Assembly: GCF_001529295.1 (NCBI RefSeq)
Contig: NZ_LLWK01000037.1
Coordinates: 1-64,000, forward strand
DNA from: Flavobacterium sp. TAB 87
GTDB taxonomy: Bacteria > Bacteroidota > Bacteroidia > Flavobacteriales > Flavobacteriaceae
Length of the DNA stretch: 64,000 nucleotides
Reading direction: 5' to 3'
In this document: positions 43,469 through 52,644 of the stretch, in pieces
Layout of the letters: every line of letters starts with the position of its first letter
How positions within the stretch are numbered: the stretch's first letter is position 1
Notes under the pieces: model-generated
Database searches by the model: none
Told to the model about the DNA's origin: nothing
What the model saw: only the letters and a program-made list of their open reading frames with translations
Made by a program: the position numbers and the translations under genes

Positions 43469-44566
43469 TCAAATCTTGCTTCTTGGCGCTAATCTCTCTG
43501 CCTTCCACAAAACCTTCTTCATTGTCATGGATTTATTCACGCTTTCTTCCCACTCTTTTTCGGGAATACTTTCTTTAGTAATCCCGCAACCCATGTATAG
43601 CATCGCGCTATCATTCTCTATTTGCATGCATCTAAGATTCACAAACAAATCAGAACTTTTTGTTACTGAAGTTAAACTACTGTTCAGTTCGCCTAAAAAC
43701 CCAGTATAAAACGTTCGATTATAATTTTCATTGGCGACAATAAATTGCATTGCTTTATCCTTTGGCAGTCCGCAAACCGCTGGAGTTGGATGTAGCAAAT
43801 CAACCACTTCTTTTAAAGTAGACTCTTCATTTAACACGCCCGAAATATCGGTTTTAATGTGCCAAATTGCACCTGCTTTTAAACTGTATGGCTTCGTAAC
43901 AGTTATTTGCGATGCCACATTTTGCAAGCGTTTTACAATAAAATCGGTTACATACTGTTGTTCGTCTTTCTCTTTTTGTTGCCAAACTATTTCAGTCGAA
44001 GTATCATTTGCTTGCTGTGTTCCCGCCAAAGCTGTAGTTTCAAAAGTGTTTTCTGATGCTTTAAGCAATTGCTCTGGCGTGGCTCCCATCCAAAAACCAA
44101 CCTTAGGATGATAAAAGCAATAGGTAAAAGTTGCAGGATACAATTGAATCAGGTTCTGAAAAGTTTCAATAAAATTGAAATCAGTCAATGAAACTTCTTC
44201 CTTTCGAGATAAAACTACTTTTTTGAATGCTTTCGCAACGATCGCATTTATTCCTTTTTCTACCAAATTCTCAAACGAAATTTTAGCCAAATTATCGTGC
44301 TGCGAATCGTTGTTCGCAATGCTAAAATTCGAGTTGTTCTTAAAAACTGTTTTAATTATTTTTGATTCATTTTCCGGAATTAAAATCATTTTACTTTTAT
44401 CAAATGATGCAAAAACAAATCCCTTCTCCGAAAAATCGGTCACTTCAAAAAGAATAGTGTTATTTTGTAAAATTCCAAAAACGGTATCCGAATTGGGTTT
44501 ACTGTACATCACAAAAGGAAGTTGACTCGTTTTGTGCTCCGCTACTTTTTCAAAAAAATCATCCAT
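43469..44566 (-). CDS. menF: Isochorismate synthase (chorismate-binding enzyme)
   Basis: A 365-aa member of the chorismate-binding (anthranilate synthase I / isochorismate synthase) family with a short N-terminal part. Motifs are SRKEEVSL, PATFTYCFYHPKVGFWMGATPEQLLK, TTALAGTQ, WQQKEKDEQQYVTDFI, DISGVL, LHPTPAVCGLPKDKAM, FYTGFLGEL, NLRCMQI and MGCGIT. It turns chorismate into isochorismate. The downstream neighbour on the other side is a hotdog thioesterase 9 bp upstream in transcription, so the role is most likely menaquinone rather than siderophore synthesis, since no ent genes are near. Confidence 0.9.
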   Translation of the reverse strand: MDDFFEKVAEHKTSQLPFVMYSKPNSDTVFGILQNNTILFEVTDFSEKGFVFASFDKSKMILIPENESKIIKTVFKNNSNFSIANNDSQHDNLAKISFENLVEKGINAIVAKAFKKVVLSRKEEVSLTDFNFIETFQNLIQLYPATFTYCFYHPKVGFWMGATPEQLLKASENTFETTALAGTQQANDTSTEIVWQQKEKDEQQYVTDFIVKRLQNVASQITVTKPYSLKAGAIWHIKTDISGVLNEESTLKEVVDLLHPTPAVCGLPKDKAMQFIVANENYNRTFYTGFLGELNSSLTSVTKSSDLFVNLRCMQIENDSAMLYMGCGITKESIPEKEWEESVNKSMTMKKVLWKAERLAPRSKI

Positions 44567-44575
44567 CTTTTAGTC

Positions 44576-45004
44576 TTACTTTACATTTTTATCCAAAACC
44601 ATGTTGGTCAATTTACAAAGCGAAATTAAATTTCCAGATTCGTCTGTAATTTTTATTTCCCACAGATGTAGTGTTTTACCTTTATGAATTATTTTGGCTG
44701 TTCCAAAAACAACTCCTTCTCGAATACTTTTTAGATGATTGGCCGAAATTTCGATTCCGCGAATTTCTTGCTTTTCTGGATTGATAAAAAAATGAGAAGC
44801 TGCACTACCCACACTTTCTGCCAAAGCAACCGAAGCACCTCCATGTAAAATTCCCATCGGTTGATGAACCGCTGGAGTGACCGGCATTTTAGCGACCAAA
44901 AAATCTTCGCCTGCATCTATATATTCAATTTGTAGAGTTTGCATTAACGTGTTTTTTGAAAACTGATTGCAAAATTCTAAAACTTGTTCTTTACTAAATA
45001 TCAT
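44576..45004 (-). CDS. Hotdog-fold thioesterase, candidate DHNA-CoA thioesterase
   Basis: A 142-aa PaaI-type hotdog protein: MPVTPAVHQPMGILHGGASVALAESVGSAASHFFI contains the helix with the HGGASVALAESVGS active-site motif and its catalytic Glu. It continues with GIEISANHLKSIREGVVFGTAKIIHKGKTLHLWEIKI. This is the same class as MenI/YdiI, which hydrolyses 1,4-dihydroxy-2-naphthoyl-CoA. Lying 9 bp upstream of isochorismate synthase on the same strand, it probably works in menaquinone synthesis; phenylacetyl-CoA thioesterase activity is an alternative. Substrate is inferred from context. Confidence 0.85.
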   Translation of the reverse strand: MIFSKEQVLEFCNQFSKNTLMQTLQIEYIDAGEDFLVAKMPVTPAVHQPMGILHGGASVALAESVGSAASHFFINPEKQEIRGIEISANHLKSIREGVVFGTAKIIHKGKTLHLWEIKITDESGNLISLCKLTNMVLDKNVK

Positions 45005-45129
45005 TGAAATTGTTTTTAGAAACGTAAAATTACTAAAAGATAATCGAGCAAAGTCTAAATGTATTTCTAAAATTAAATCAAAACGTACTGCAATTAGTTT
45101 TTTTCTATTTTTACATAAACTTTATAACA

Positions 45130-46635
45130 ATGCGGACCCTTTTTCTTTTTCTCGCAATCCTACTTCTTAGCTGTATTAGCTCATGTCGAAGTGATTTCGA
45201 AACTGTACCGAGTTCAGGCGATTTGTTTTTTTCGAGAGACACGGTTTATTTGGATACCGTTTTTAGAAACATCGGTTCAAGTACGTATCAACTGAAAGTG
45301 TATAATAAGAGTAAAAAAGACATTTCTATTCCGACTATTCAATTTAAAAATGGACTGCATTCAAAATATCGAATGAGCGTTGACGGCATGTCTGGCACGA
45401 ACGGAAGGATCTTCAGCAATGTTACATTACTTGCCAAAGACAGTCTCTTTATTTTCATAGAAACCACGGCTGATGTAAGCGATGCGGACCCTAAATCTTT
45501 TTTGTATACCGATAAAATTCTATTTGACACTGGCCCGAATCAGCAAGTGGTCGATTTGGTGACTTTAATTAAAGATGCCATTTTTTTATATCCATCTAAA
45601 AATGCAGATGGAAGTAAAGAAACCATTACTATCGAAGATAAAAATATAGAAGGTTTTTATCTGAACGAAAATGATCCAGAAAACGGGAACGAACTGATTT
45701 TTACCAAGCAAAAACCGTATGTTATTTACGGATATGCATCGGTTCCCGAACATAAAACGGTTCAATTTCAAGCGGGAACTCGTGTATATTTTCATGCGAA
45801 TTCTGGTATTTATGTGGGAAAAAATGCTACTTTACAGATTAACGGCTTTGTTTCTACAACTGAATTTTTAGAACACGAAGTTATTTTTGAAGGCGACCGG
45901 TTAGAATCCAATTACGATGAAATTGCTGGGCAATGGGGAAAAATTTGGTTAGGAAAGGGAAGTCTAAACAATTCCATCAATCATCTGACCCTAAAAAATG
46001 CAACCGAAGGATTGTACATTCAAAACACCAATAAAACAATAACCTTAATTAAAAACACACAAATTTACAATTGCGTCAATTATGGCATTTTAGCTGAGAA
46101 TGCAAAAATTAAAGGTTCTAATATTGTCATTAATAATTCAGGAAAAGCGAACTTATTTTGTTCTTTTGGCGGTAATTATGAGTTTACGCACTGCACTTTT
46201 AATAACAATTGGAATAACTATAACCAAGTGGCAGTTTCCATTAGTAATTTAAAAGAGAACACTTCAAATGATGGAAATGATTTAATTGAAGCTGCTTTCA
46301 ACAATTGCATCATTTATAGTACTTATGCTGATGCATTGCGACTTGATAAAGCCGCTAATGTGACATTTAACTATAAACTCACTAACTGTCTATTAAAATC
46401 TTCCAATAAAGAAATCGGTGCCGATAGTGAGCATTATGCAAATATAATTTTGAATGAAAGTCCGCAATTCTTAAACGTGACAAAAAATCAGTTGTACATC
46501 GATAGAACCTCTAGCGCTTTCGCGAAAGGATATCCAGCTTATTTAATTTCGGCTGATATTTTGGGCAACACAAGAACACTTCCTCCCGATTTGGGTGCGT
46601 ATCAAAGTAGAGATTTTCCAGAAAAAAAGAAATAG
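45130..46635 (+). CDS. Lipoprotein with parallel beta-helix repeats
   Basis: A 501-aa protein with an N-terminal lipobox (LLLSC, Cys 15). Residues ~40-150 form a beta-sandwich-like region (DTVFRNIGSSTYQLKVYNKSKKDISIP, VTLLAKDSLFIFIETT). Residues ~190-470 are a right-handed beta helix: YVIYGYASVPEHKTVQFQAGTRVYFHANSGIYVGKNATLQING, GQWGKIWLGKGSLNNSINHLTLKNATEGLYIQ, and repeated short strands with N/T ladder motifs. It ends with TLPPDLGAYQSRDFPEKKK. Such proteins are common as Bacteroidota surface lipoproteins that bind polysaccharide; no catalytic motif is visible. It is not part of a PUL here. Confidence 0.83.
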   Translation: MRTLFLFLAILLLSCISSCRSDFETVPSSGDLFFSRDTVYLDTVFRNIGSSTYQLKVYNKSKKDISIPTIQFKNGLHSKYRMSVDGMSGTNGRIFSNVTLLAKDSLFIFIETTADVSDADPKSFLYTDKILFDTGPNQQVVDLVTLIKDAIFLYPSKNADGSKETITIEDKNIEGFYLNENDPENGNELIFTKQKPYVIYGYASVPEHKTVQFQAGTRVYFHANSGIYVGKNATLQINGFVSTTEFLEHEVIFEGDRLESNYDEIAGQWGKIWLGKGSLNNSINHLTLKNATEGLYIQNTNKTITLIKNTQIYNCVNYGILAENAKIKGSNIVINNSGKANLFCSFGGNYEFTHCTFNNNWNNYNQVAVSISNLKENTSNDGNDLIEAAFNNCIIYSTYADALRLDKAANVTFNYKLTNCLLKSSNKEIGADSEHYANIILNESPQFLNVTKNQLYIDRTSSAFAKGYPAYLISADILGNTRTLPPDLGAYQSRDFPEKKK

Positions 46636-46742
46636 TTTCACAATTGTATCGCAAAAAAAAATTAAAAATTAGTAATTCAAAGTACACAAAAAAGTTTATT
46701 TAAGCTTCTTTGTATTTACCAAACTAAACAATTAGCAAAGAA

Positions 46743-47168
46743 ATGATTAGAAGAGTATTTTTATTGATTTTCATTACACAACTAATCTTCGGCTGCGCGA
46801 AACACGATGTAAAAAACAAACAATTTTATCGTGCTATTGCGAATCAAGATACTGCCTATTTATCTATTATTCGTCTAGAAAATAAATTTTATGGTCAATA
46901 TGAAATTCGGTATAATGGAAAAGCGTTTATTGATTCAGGAGATGTAACGGGTATCATCAAAAAAGATACACTTCGCGGTACTTTTCATTTTAAACCTTAC
47001 GGCGGCGGCGAATGGCGGAGAAAACCAATTATTTTTTTAGAAGAAAATGGCAAATTACTTTTAGGAAAAGGCTTTGTTCATAGTTTCTTAAAAATTGCTT
47101 ATTTTGATGAGACGGTTCCTTTTGACTTTAGCAAACCAGACTTTGTTTTCGATGAGATTACGGAATAG
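46743..47168 (+). CDS. Hypothetical lipoprotein, 141 aa
   Basis: Lipoprotein signal (MIRRVFLLIFITQLIFGC, Cys 18). The mature part is predicted all-beta: YRAIANQDTAYLSIIRLENKFYGQYEIRYNGKAFIDSGDVTGIIKKDTLRGTFHFKPYGGGEWRRKPIIFLEENGKLLLGKGF. The FYGQYEIRYNGKAFIDSGDVTGIIKKDTLRG pattern, with alternating strands and turns, suggests a small lipocalin-like or beta-barrel protein. Not recognised as a named family. A single gene between the beta-helix lipoprotein and purL. Confidence 0.75.
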   Translation: MIRRVFLLIFITQLIFGCAKHDVKNKQFYRAIANQDTAYLSIIRLENKFYGQYEIRYNGKAFIDSGDVTGIIKKDTLRGTFHFKPYGGGEWRRKPIIFLEENGKLLLGKGFVHSFLKIAYFDETVPFDFSKPDFVFDEITE

Positions 47169-47386
47169 TTGAGTGTGTATCCAATTGATTCAGAGAGAGA
47201 AAATATTAAAAATCAGGAGATTTAATTCTATATTTTAATCGAAATGAATAAATCACCAATTAAATTTTAAAAGGCGTAAAAGCTTCGCGTCTACTGAGCT
47301 AATCTTTTCGAAAGCAGCAATAAAGCAAAGATAAACCCACGAATCGCAACTAAAAAACTGCACACATAACTTTGCTGTTTTTGGCC

Positions 47387-47417
47387 TTTGTGAGATTGAA
47401 AAAATAACGTAAATTTG
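47387..47417 (+). promoter_or_regulatory. purL promoter, consensus Bacteroidota type
   Basis: TTTG (47387-47390), 19 bp spacer, then TAAATTTG (47410-47417), matching TTTG-N19-TAnnTTTG. The purL ATG at 47445 is 27 bp downstream. The longer open frame starting at TTG 47415 begins inside the -7 box and cannot be the real start. Confidence 0.82.
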
Positions 47418-47444
47418 CACCGAAATACAACAAACTTCACAACG

Positions 47445-50400
47445 ATGATTCATTTCTTTGAAAACCAAAGCAAAACTGTTTTTGCCGTACATACGGAAAA
47501 CGAAATTTCAGCTCAAGACATTTCAAAATTGAACTGGCTTTTTGCCGACGCACATAAAATTGAAAAATCCGCATTGACGGATTTTTTTGTTGGACCTCGT
47601 GCCGCAATGATTACTCCTTGGAGTACTAATGCTGTTGAAATTACGCACAATATGGCTATTTCGGGCATAATTAGAATAGAGGAATTTTTCTATGTTACAG
47701 AAGATTTTACTGATTTTGATCCGATGCTATCTCAAAAGTACAGCGCGTTGAATCAGGAAATTTTTAGCATCCACATTCAACCCGAACCTATTTTAGAAAT
47801 TGATGATATCGCTGCTTACAACAAACAAGAAGGTTTGGCTTTAAGCAATGAGGAAGAAGATTATTTGAACAATTTATCGACTAAATTAGGTCGCAAATTA
47901 ACAGATTCTGAAATTTTTGCTTTTTCACAAGCCAATTCAGAGCACTGTCGCCACAAAATTTTCAACGGAACTTTTGTAATTGATGGTGTAGAAAAAGAAA
48001 CTTCTTTATTCAAGTTAATCAAAAAAACTTCTCAAGAAAATCTAAACGGAATCGTTTCAGCATACAAAGACAATGTGGCTTTTGTAAAAGGACCAAGAGT
48101 TGAACAATTTGCGCCAAAAACAGCCGACAAAGCTGACTTTTACGAAATTAAAGAATTCGATTCGGTTATTTCATTAAAAGCAGAAACACACAATTTTCCA
48201 ACCACGGTAGAGCCTTTCAACGGAGCTGCAACTGGTGCTGGAGGAGAAATCAGAGATCGTTTGGCTGGTGGACAAGGATCTTTGCCATTAGCAGGAACAG
48301 CGGTTTACATGACTTCTTACTCTCGTTTGACCGAAGGTAGAAAGTGGGAAGATGCCATGGAAGAAAGAAAATGGTTGTACCAAACCCCAATGGATATTTT
48401 AATCAAAGGGTCTAACGGTGCTTCTGATTTCGGAAATAAATTTGGCCAACCATTGATTACTGGTTCTGTTTTAACCTTCGAACATGAAGAAAACAACCGC
48501 AAACTTGGTTACGACAAAGTAATCATGCAGGCGGGTGGAATTGGTTACGGAAAACTAGATCAAGCAATTAAGAAAAAACCACAAGAAGGCGACAAAATTG
48601 TTATTTTGGGTGGAGAAAATTATAGAATCGGAATGGGTGGTGCTGCGGTTTCGTCTGCAGATACTGGCGCTTTCGGTTCAGGAATCGAGTTAAATGCTAT
48701 TCAGCGCTCAAATCCAGAAATGCAAAAACGTGCGGCCAATGCCATTCGTGGTTTGGTAGAAAGCGATCACAATCCAATTGTATCGATTCACGATCACGGC
48801 GCAGGTGGACACTTAAACTGTCTGTCTGAACTGGTAGAAGAAACTGGCGGATTAATCAATTTAGATAAATTACCTGTTGGCGATCCAACATTATCTGCCA
48901 AAGAAATTATTGGTAACGAATCTCAAGAAAGAATGGGATTGGTTATTGGCACCAAAGACTTGGGTATTTTACACCGCATTTCCGATAGAGAACGTTCTCC
49001 AATTTATGAAGTGGGCGATGTTACTAGTGATCACCGTTTTACTTTTGAGTCTAAATCTACAGGTGCAAAACCAATGGATTATGCTTTGGAAGATTTCTTC
49101 GGAAGTTCGCCAAAAACAATAATGAACGACAAAACTATTTCGTACAATTATCCCCCTTTGGAGTACAGCGTTCGCAACATATCAACTTATTTAGAAAATG
49201 TATTGCAGTTAGAAGCCGTGGCTTGTAAAGACTGGTTGACCAATAAAGTGGACCGTTGCGTTGGCGGAAAAGTAGCCAAACAACAAACAGCTGGACCATT
49301 GCAATTGCCTTTGAACAATTGTGGCGTTATGGCTTTGGATTATCAAGGGATTGAAGGTGTTGCCACTTCTATAGGTCATGCCCCTATTTCGGCGTTAATT
49401 GATCCTGTTGCAGGAAGTCGAAACGCAATTGGCGAATCATTATCAAACATTGTTTGGGCGCCAATTAGAGACGGAATGGACGGAATTTCACTTTCGGCCA
49501 ACTGGATGTGGGCTTGTAAAAATGAAGGTGAAGACGCGCGTTTGTACGCTGCAGTTGAAGCATGTTCAGAATTTGCAATCCAATTGGGAATCAATATTCC
49601 AACCGGAAAAGATTCACTTTCAATGAAACAAAAATATCCAAATGACGAAGTAATTGCGCCAGGAACGGTCATTATTTCAGCAGGAGGAAACTGTACCGAT
49701 ATTAGAAAAGTAGTAGAACCTGTTTTACAAAAAGACGGTGGTTCTATTTATTACATCAATTTATCGCAAGATGAGTTCAAATTAGGAGGTTCGTCTTTTG
49801 CGCAAACTTTAAACGCCATTGGTAACGAAACACCAACTATCCAAGACGCTGCTTTCTTCAAAAAAGCCTTCAATACAGTTCAAGAATTAATTTTAGACAA
49901 TCAAATTTTAGCAGGGCACGATATAGGTAGCGGAGGTTTGATTACTACTTTATTAGAAATGTGTTTTGCAGATGTAAACTTGGGCGCGAAAATAGATTTC
50001 TCTGTTTTTGAAGAAAAAGATATCATAAAATATTTATTTTCAGAAAACATCGGAATCGTTTTCCAAGCAAAAGAAGATGCTGTTTTAGAAAGTAAATTAA
50101 ACGCAAACGGAGTTTCTTTTTATAAATTAGGAAAAGCGACTAGCGAAGCAACTTTAGACTTTGGCCCATGCAAATTAGATATTGTAAAGTACAGAGACGT
50201 ATGGTTTAAAACTTCGTTTTTATTAGACCAAAAACAATCAAAAAACGGATTGGCTCAAAAGCGTTTCGATAACTACAAAAATCAACCTTTACAGTACACA
50301 TTCCCAACTCATTTTACGGGAAAAAAACCAGAAATAGACCACTCAAAACCAAGACCAATAGCCGCTATTCTTCGTGAAAAAGGAAGTAATTCTGAGCGTG

Positions 50401-51098
50401 AAATGGCAAATGCCATGTATTTGGCCGGTTTTGACGTCAAAGACATTCACATGACCGATTTAATTTCGGGACGTGAAAACCTAGAAGACATTCAGTTCAT
50501 CGGAGCGGTTGGAGGTTTCTCTAACTCAGATGTTTTGGGCTCTGCCAAAGGTTGGGCGGGCGCATTCAAATACAACGAAAAAGCAAATACGGCCTTGAAC
50601 AACTTCTTCAAAAGAGAAGACACTTTATCAGTCGGAATTTGTAACGGATGTCAATTGTTTGTCGAGCTGGAGCTCATCCACTCAGAACACGAACAAATGC
50701 CAAAAATGTTGTACAACGACAGCAACAAACACGAAAGTATTTTTACCTCGGTAAAAGTGCAGCAAAACAACTCAGTGATGTTGTCTAGCTTGGCTGGAAC
50801 CACCTTGGGAGTTTGGGTTTCACACGGCGAAGGAAAATTCGAATTGCCACTCGGCGAAGAGCGCTACCACATTGTTGGTAAATATGCTTACGAAGGTTAT
50901 CCAGCCAATCCAAACGGCTCTCATTTTGATGTAGCCATGCTTTGCGACCTTACAGGACGCCACTTGGTAACCATGCCACACATTGAGCGTTCGACTTACC
51001 AATGGAACTGGGCGCATTATCCAAAAGACAGAAACGACGAAGTTTCGCCTTGGCATGAAGCGTTTGTAAATGCAAGAAAATGGCTTGAAAACAAATAA
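47445..51098 (+). CDS. purL: Phosphoribosylformylglycinamidine synthase (large, fused type)
   Basis: 1217 aa from ATG 47445 (MIHFFENQSKTVF). It makes FGAM from FGAR, glutamine and ATP in purine synthesis. It is the large Gram-negative/eukaryote-like form. The N-terminal domain is followed by two AIR-synthetase-like halves (FSQANSEHCRHKIFNG, KAETHNFPTTVEPFNGAATGAGGEIRD, HDHGAGGHLNC, GKDSLSMKQ, AGHDIGSGGLITTLLEM) and a C-terminal class I glutamine amidotransferase (LREKGSNSEREMANAM, SVGICNGCQLFVEL with the catalytic Cys, HIERSTYQWNW). All parts are intact. It stands alone with its own consensus promoter and terminator. Confidence 0.96.
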   Translation: MIHFFENQSKTVFAVHTENEISAQDISKLNWLFADAHKIEKSALTDFFVGPRAAMITPWSTNAVEITHNMAISGIIRIEEFFYVTEDFTDFDPMLSQKYSALNQEIFSIHIQPEPILEIDDIAAYNKQEGLALSNEEEDYLNNLSTKLGRKLTDSEIFAFSQANSEHCRHKIFNGTFVIDGVEKETSLFKLIKKTSQENLNGIVSAYKDNVAFVKGPRVEQFAPKTADKADFYEIKEFDSVISLKAETHNFPTTVEPFNGAATGAGGEIRDRLAGGQGSLPLAGTAVYMTSYSRLTEGRKWEDAMEERKWLYQTPMDILIKGSNGASDFGNKFGQPLITGSVLTFEHEENNRKLGYDKVIMQAGGIGYGKLDQAIKKKPQEGDKIVILGGENYRIGMGGAAVSSADTGAFGSGIELNAIQRSNPEMQKRAANAIRGLVESDHNPIVSIHDHGAGGHLNCLSELVEETGGLINLDKLPVGDPTLSAKEIIGNESQERMGLVIGTKDLGILHRISDRERSPIYEVGDVTSDHRFTFESKSTGAKPMDYALEDFFGSSPKTIMNDKTISYNYPPLEYSVRNISTYLENVLQLEAVACKDWLTNKVDRCVGGKVAKQQTAGPLQLPLNNCGVMALDYQGIEGVATSIGHAPISALIDPVAGSRNAIGESLSNIVWAPIRDGMDGISLSANWMWACKNEGEDARLYAAVEACSEFAIQLGINIPTGKDSLSMKQKYPNDEVIAPGTVIISAGGNCTDIRKVVEPVLQKDGGSIYYINLSQDEFKLGGSSFAQTLNAIGNETPTIQDAAFFKKAFNTVQELILDNQILAGHDIGSGGLITTLLEMCFADVNLGAKIDFSVFEEKDIIKYLFSENIGIVFQAKEDAVLESKLNANGVSFYKLGKATSEATLDFGPCKLDIVKYRDVWFKTSFLLDQKQSKNGLAQKRFDNYKNQPLQYTFPTHFTGKKPEIDHSKPRPIAAILREKGSNSEREMANAMYLAGFDVKDIHMTDLISGRENLEDIQFIGAVGGFSNSDVLGSAKGWAGAFKYNEKANTALNNFFKREDTLSVGICNGCQLFVELELIHSEHEQMPKMLYNDSNKHESIFTSVKVQQNNSVMLSSLAGTTLGVWVSHGEGKFELPLGEERYHIVGKYAYEGYPANPNGSHFDVAMLCDLTGRHLVTMPHIERSTYQWNWAHYPKDRNDEVSPWHEAFVNARKWLENK

Positions 51099-51122
51099 TT
51101 TTCAGCATAATAAACACGATAC

Positions 51123-51157
51123 AAAAAGCGGTAAATTTATATTTGCCGCTTTTTTTT
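51123..51157 (+). terminator. purL terminator
   Basis: AAAAAGCGG.AAAT (51123-51136) pairs with ATTT.CCGCTTTTT (51141-51154, one wobble), loop TTAT, followed by a T run. Confidence 0.9.
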
Positions 51158-51190
51158 ATAGTATAAATATCATTTGGGCGTGCCACCATA

Positions 51191-51236
51191 GCTAAAAAAG
51201 AGCCATCTACTTTGCGTTGAGGCGCTCTTTTTTAGC
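51191..51236. repeat. 13-bp perfect inverted repeat, terminator-like in both directions
   Basis: GCTAAAAAAGAGC (51191-51203) and GCTCTTTTTTAGC (51224-51236) are exact complements with a 20-nt loop. T runs lie inside the arms, so it could halt transcription from either side. It directly abuts repeat copy C. Confidence 0.6.
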
Positions 51237-51240
51237 CATG

Positions 51241-51312
51241 CTGTCGGGCTGTACACTATATCTTTTTGTCCCGATAAAAATCGGTACAAAAAGGATATCG
51301 CTTCCATCCCTC
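51241..51312 (-). repeat. Dispersed hairpin repeat, copy C (inverted)
   Basis: Read on the minus strand: GATGGAAGCGATATCC, then CTTTTTGT...ATCGG hairpin (plus 51262-51293), then AAGATATAGTGTACAGCCCGA. The GATATAGTGTACAGC end is identical to copy B except for the preceding base, and the TCCTTTTT / AAAAGATA part is shared with copy A. Confidence 0.78.
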
Positions 51313-51481
51313 ACGCAAACCACTGTGCACTGCTGTTTATTTTCACTACTATAAATGAAATAAAAAAACAACTTTTATCTCATCCAGTCATTAACTTGAC
51401 TAAACGAAATAGCAAAGGAAATTAAGAAGATATAGTGCAAATCTCTGCGTATACTTTTGCAACACTAGATTATGGCAAATT

Positions 51482-52318
51482 CTAATTGCTATTCTTTTTT
51501 ATAAAATCGCTTATCTCATCAAAACGATGGCTCCACGGAAAAAAATATTGCACAACCATCGGAATGTGTTTTTTATTCAAATAAATTGGACTCACTTCGG
51601 GTTGAAACGGTTGTAAAGCTTTCAAAAAATTAGCATTTCCTTCTTTAATAGAAGTATAGGTTTTCTTGCCAACATAAATTAAGAGCGGCGGCGTATTTTT
51701 ATCAATAAAATAAATAGGCGAAGCGTCTTTCCAATTTTCAGGATTGGCAGTCCAAGTAGCCAAATAATCGTTCTCCTTCGTCGGCGGAATTTTCGTTAAG
51801 TAACTCTCCATATCCAATCCTGCAGCATCATTTAAAATTATTCCCGAAACTGTTTTCGGATCAATTCCGTATTTCGAATTCATAACTGCTAGCGCTCCTA
51901 ATTGACCTCCTGCAGAATGTCCCGATATAAAAATGTGTTTAGCATTCCCTTTGTATTCTTTACTATGCGCTTGCGTCCACTTAATTACAGCAGCAATTTG
52001 TTCGGTCATTTCGTTATAGTTAGCCGCGGGACTTAACGTATAATCTGGAATAACAGTAATAATACCTTTTTTCGCAAAATTTCTACCTAGTAAATTATAA
52101 GTGCTCCTTTTTCCGCTATTCCAATTCCCGCCATGAACAAAGATTAAAACTGGAGCATCAAACTTAATATTCTTCGGAACAAAAATATTCAACTTCGGTG
52201 TCGCAGTTTCTTGAGGTATTGGAGCAGTAAAATACGGCTGACCTGTAATTTTTGTAGAACTACAGCCAACTATTGTAAGAGCAAAGGTCACTATCAAAAG
52301 ATAAAAAAAGTAACGCAT
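51482..52318 (-). CDS. Lipoprotein alpha/beta hydrolase (esterase, BD-FAE/HSL-like)
   Basis: A 278-aa protein with a lipobox (TIVGC, Cys 19). It has LNIFVPKNIKFDAPVLIFVHGGNWNSGKRSTYNLLGRNFAKKG with the oxyanion HGGNW motif, HIFISGHSAGGQLGALAVM with the GHSAGG nucleophile Ser, and C-terminal Asp/His candidates in PLLIYVGKKTYTS and NKKHIPMVVQYFF. Its fold is an alpha/beta-hydrolase of the carboxylesterase / BD-FAE type. A membrane-anchored periplasmic or surface esterase is expected; substrate unknown. No PUL genes flank it. Confidence 0.87.
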   Translation of the reverse strand: MRYFFYLLIVTFALTIVGCSSTKITGQPYFTAPIPQETATPKLNIFVPKNIKFDAPVLIFVHGGNWNSGKRSTYNLLGRNFAKKGIITVIPDYTLSPAANYNEMTEQIAAVIKWTQAHSKEYKGNAKHIFISGHSAGGQLGALAVMNSKYGIDPKTVSGIILNDAAGLDMESYLTKIPPTKENDYLATWTANPENWKDASPIYFIDKNTPPLLIYVGKKTYTSIKEGNANFLKALQPFQPEVSPIYLNKKHIPMVVQYFFPWSHRFDEISDFIKKNSN

Positions 52319-52522
52319 ATTTTTTTTATAAATGTATTAAATAAATTCTTGAGCATGATTCGCAAAATCAAGAGAAACGCATAAACGGAATAATTTTATA
52401 TTAATTTTTTTATAGTCGTTTTTTAATAAAATTAGATAAACAAGTGCCAATCTTTCAAGAATTACTTTTCTGTAATACAACTTTCACTAGTGTTATTAAG
52501 AAAAAAAACATACAACTCTTAC

Positions 52523-52555
52523 AAAAATAAAGATCACGAATCGACCTTTATTTTT
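52523..52555 (+). terminator. Orphan terminator-like hairpin
   Basis: AAAAATAAAG (52523-52532) pairs with CTTTATTTTT (52546-52555), with inner TC/GA pairs and a loop of seven. It has the look of an intrinsic terminator, but the flanking genes both point away from it. Confidence 0.5.
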
Positions 52556-52636
52556 TAACGCACTCACCATTAATCTTATAAAAAGCTGTTGCAGCATTCC
52601 GCGTCGCTTTTGGTTAGCCGTTTAATCTTATTTTAC

Positions 52637-52644
52637 TAGATTTG
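52637..52644 (+). promoter_or_regulatory. -7 promoter box for the 154-aa secreted protein gene
   Basis: TAGATTTG matches TAnnTTTG. A TTTG at 52609-52612 lies 24 bp upstream, slightly longer than the usual spacing. The start codon is 63 bp downstream. Confidence 0.5.

Larger units (their letters stand above)
51099..51481. other. Structured intergenic region between purL and the esterase gene
   Basis: 383 bp holding, in order, the purL terminator, a 13-bp perfect inverted repeat (51191-51236) and repeat copy C (51241-51312). The last ~170 bp are AT-rich; AAGATATAGTGCA near 51427 echoes the right end of the repeat family but is too short to call. Confidence 0.6.

Noticed and set aside
43380..43709. 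Plus-strand 109-codon hydrophobic frame at the 3' end of the isochorismate synthase gene
   Set aside because: Mostly antisense to conserved MGCGIT and NLRCMQI regions; hydrophobicity results from AT-rich complement codons.
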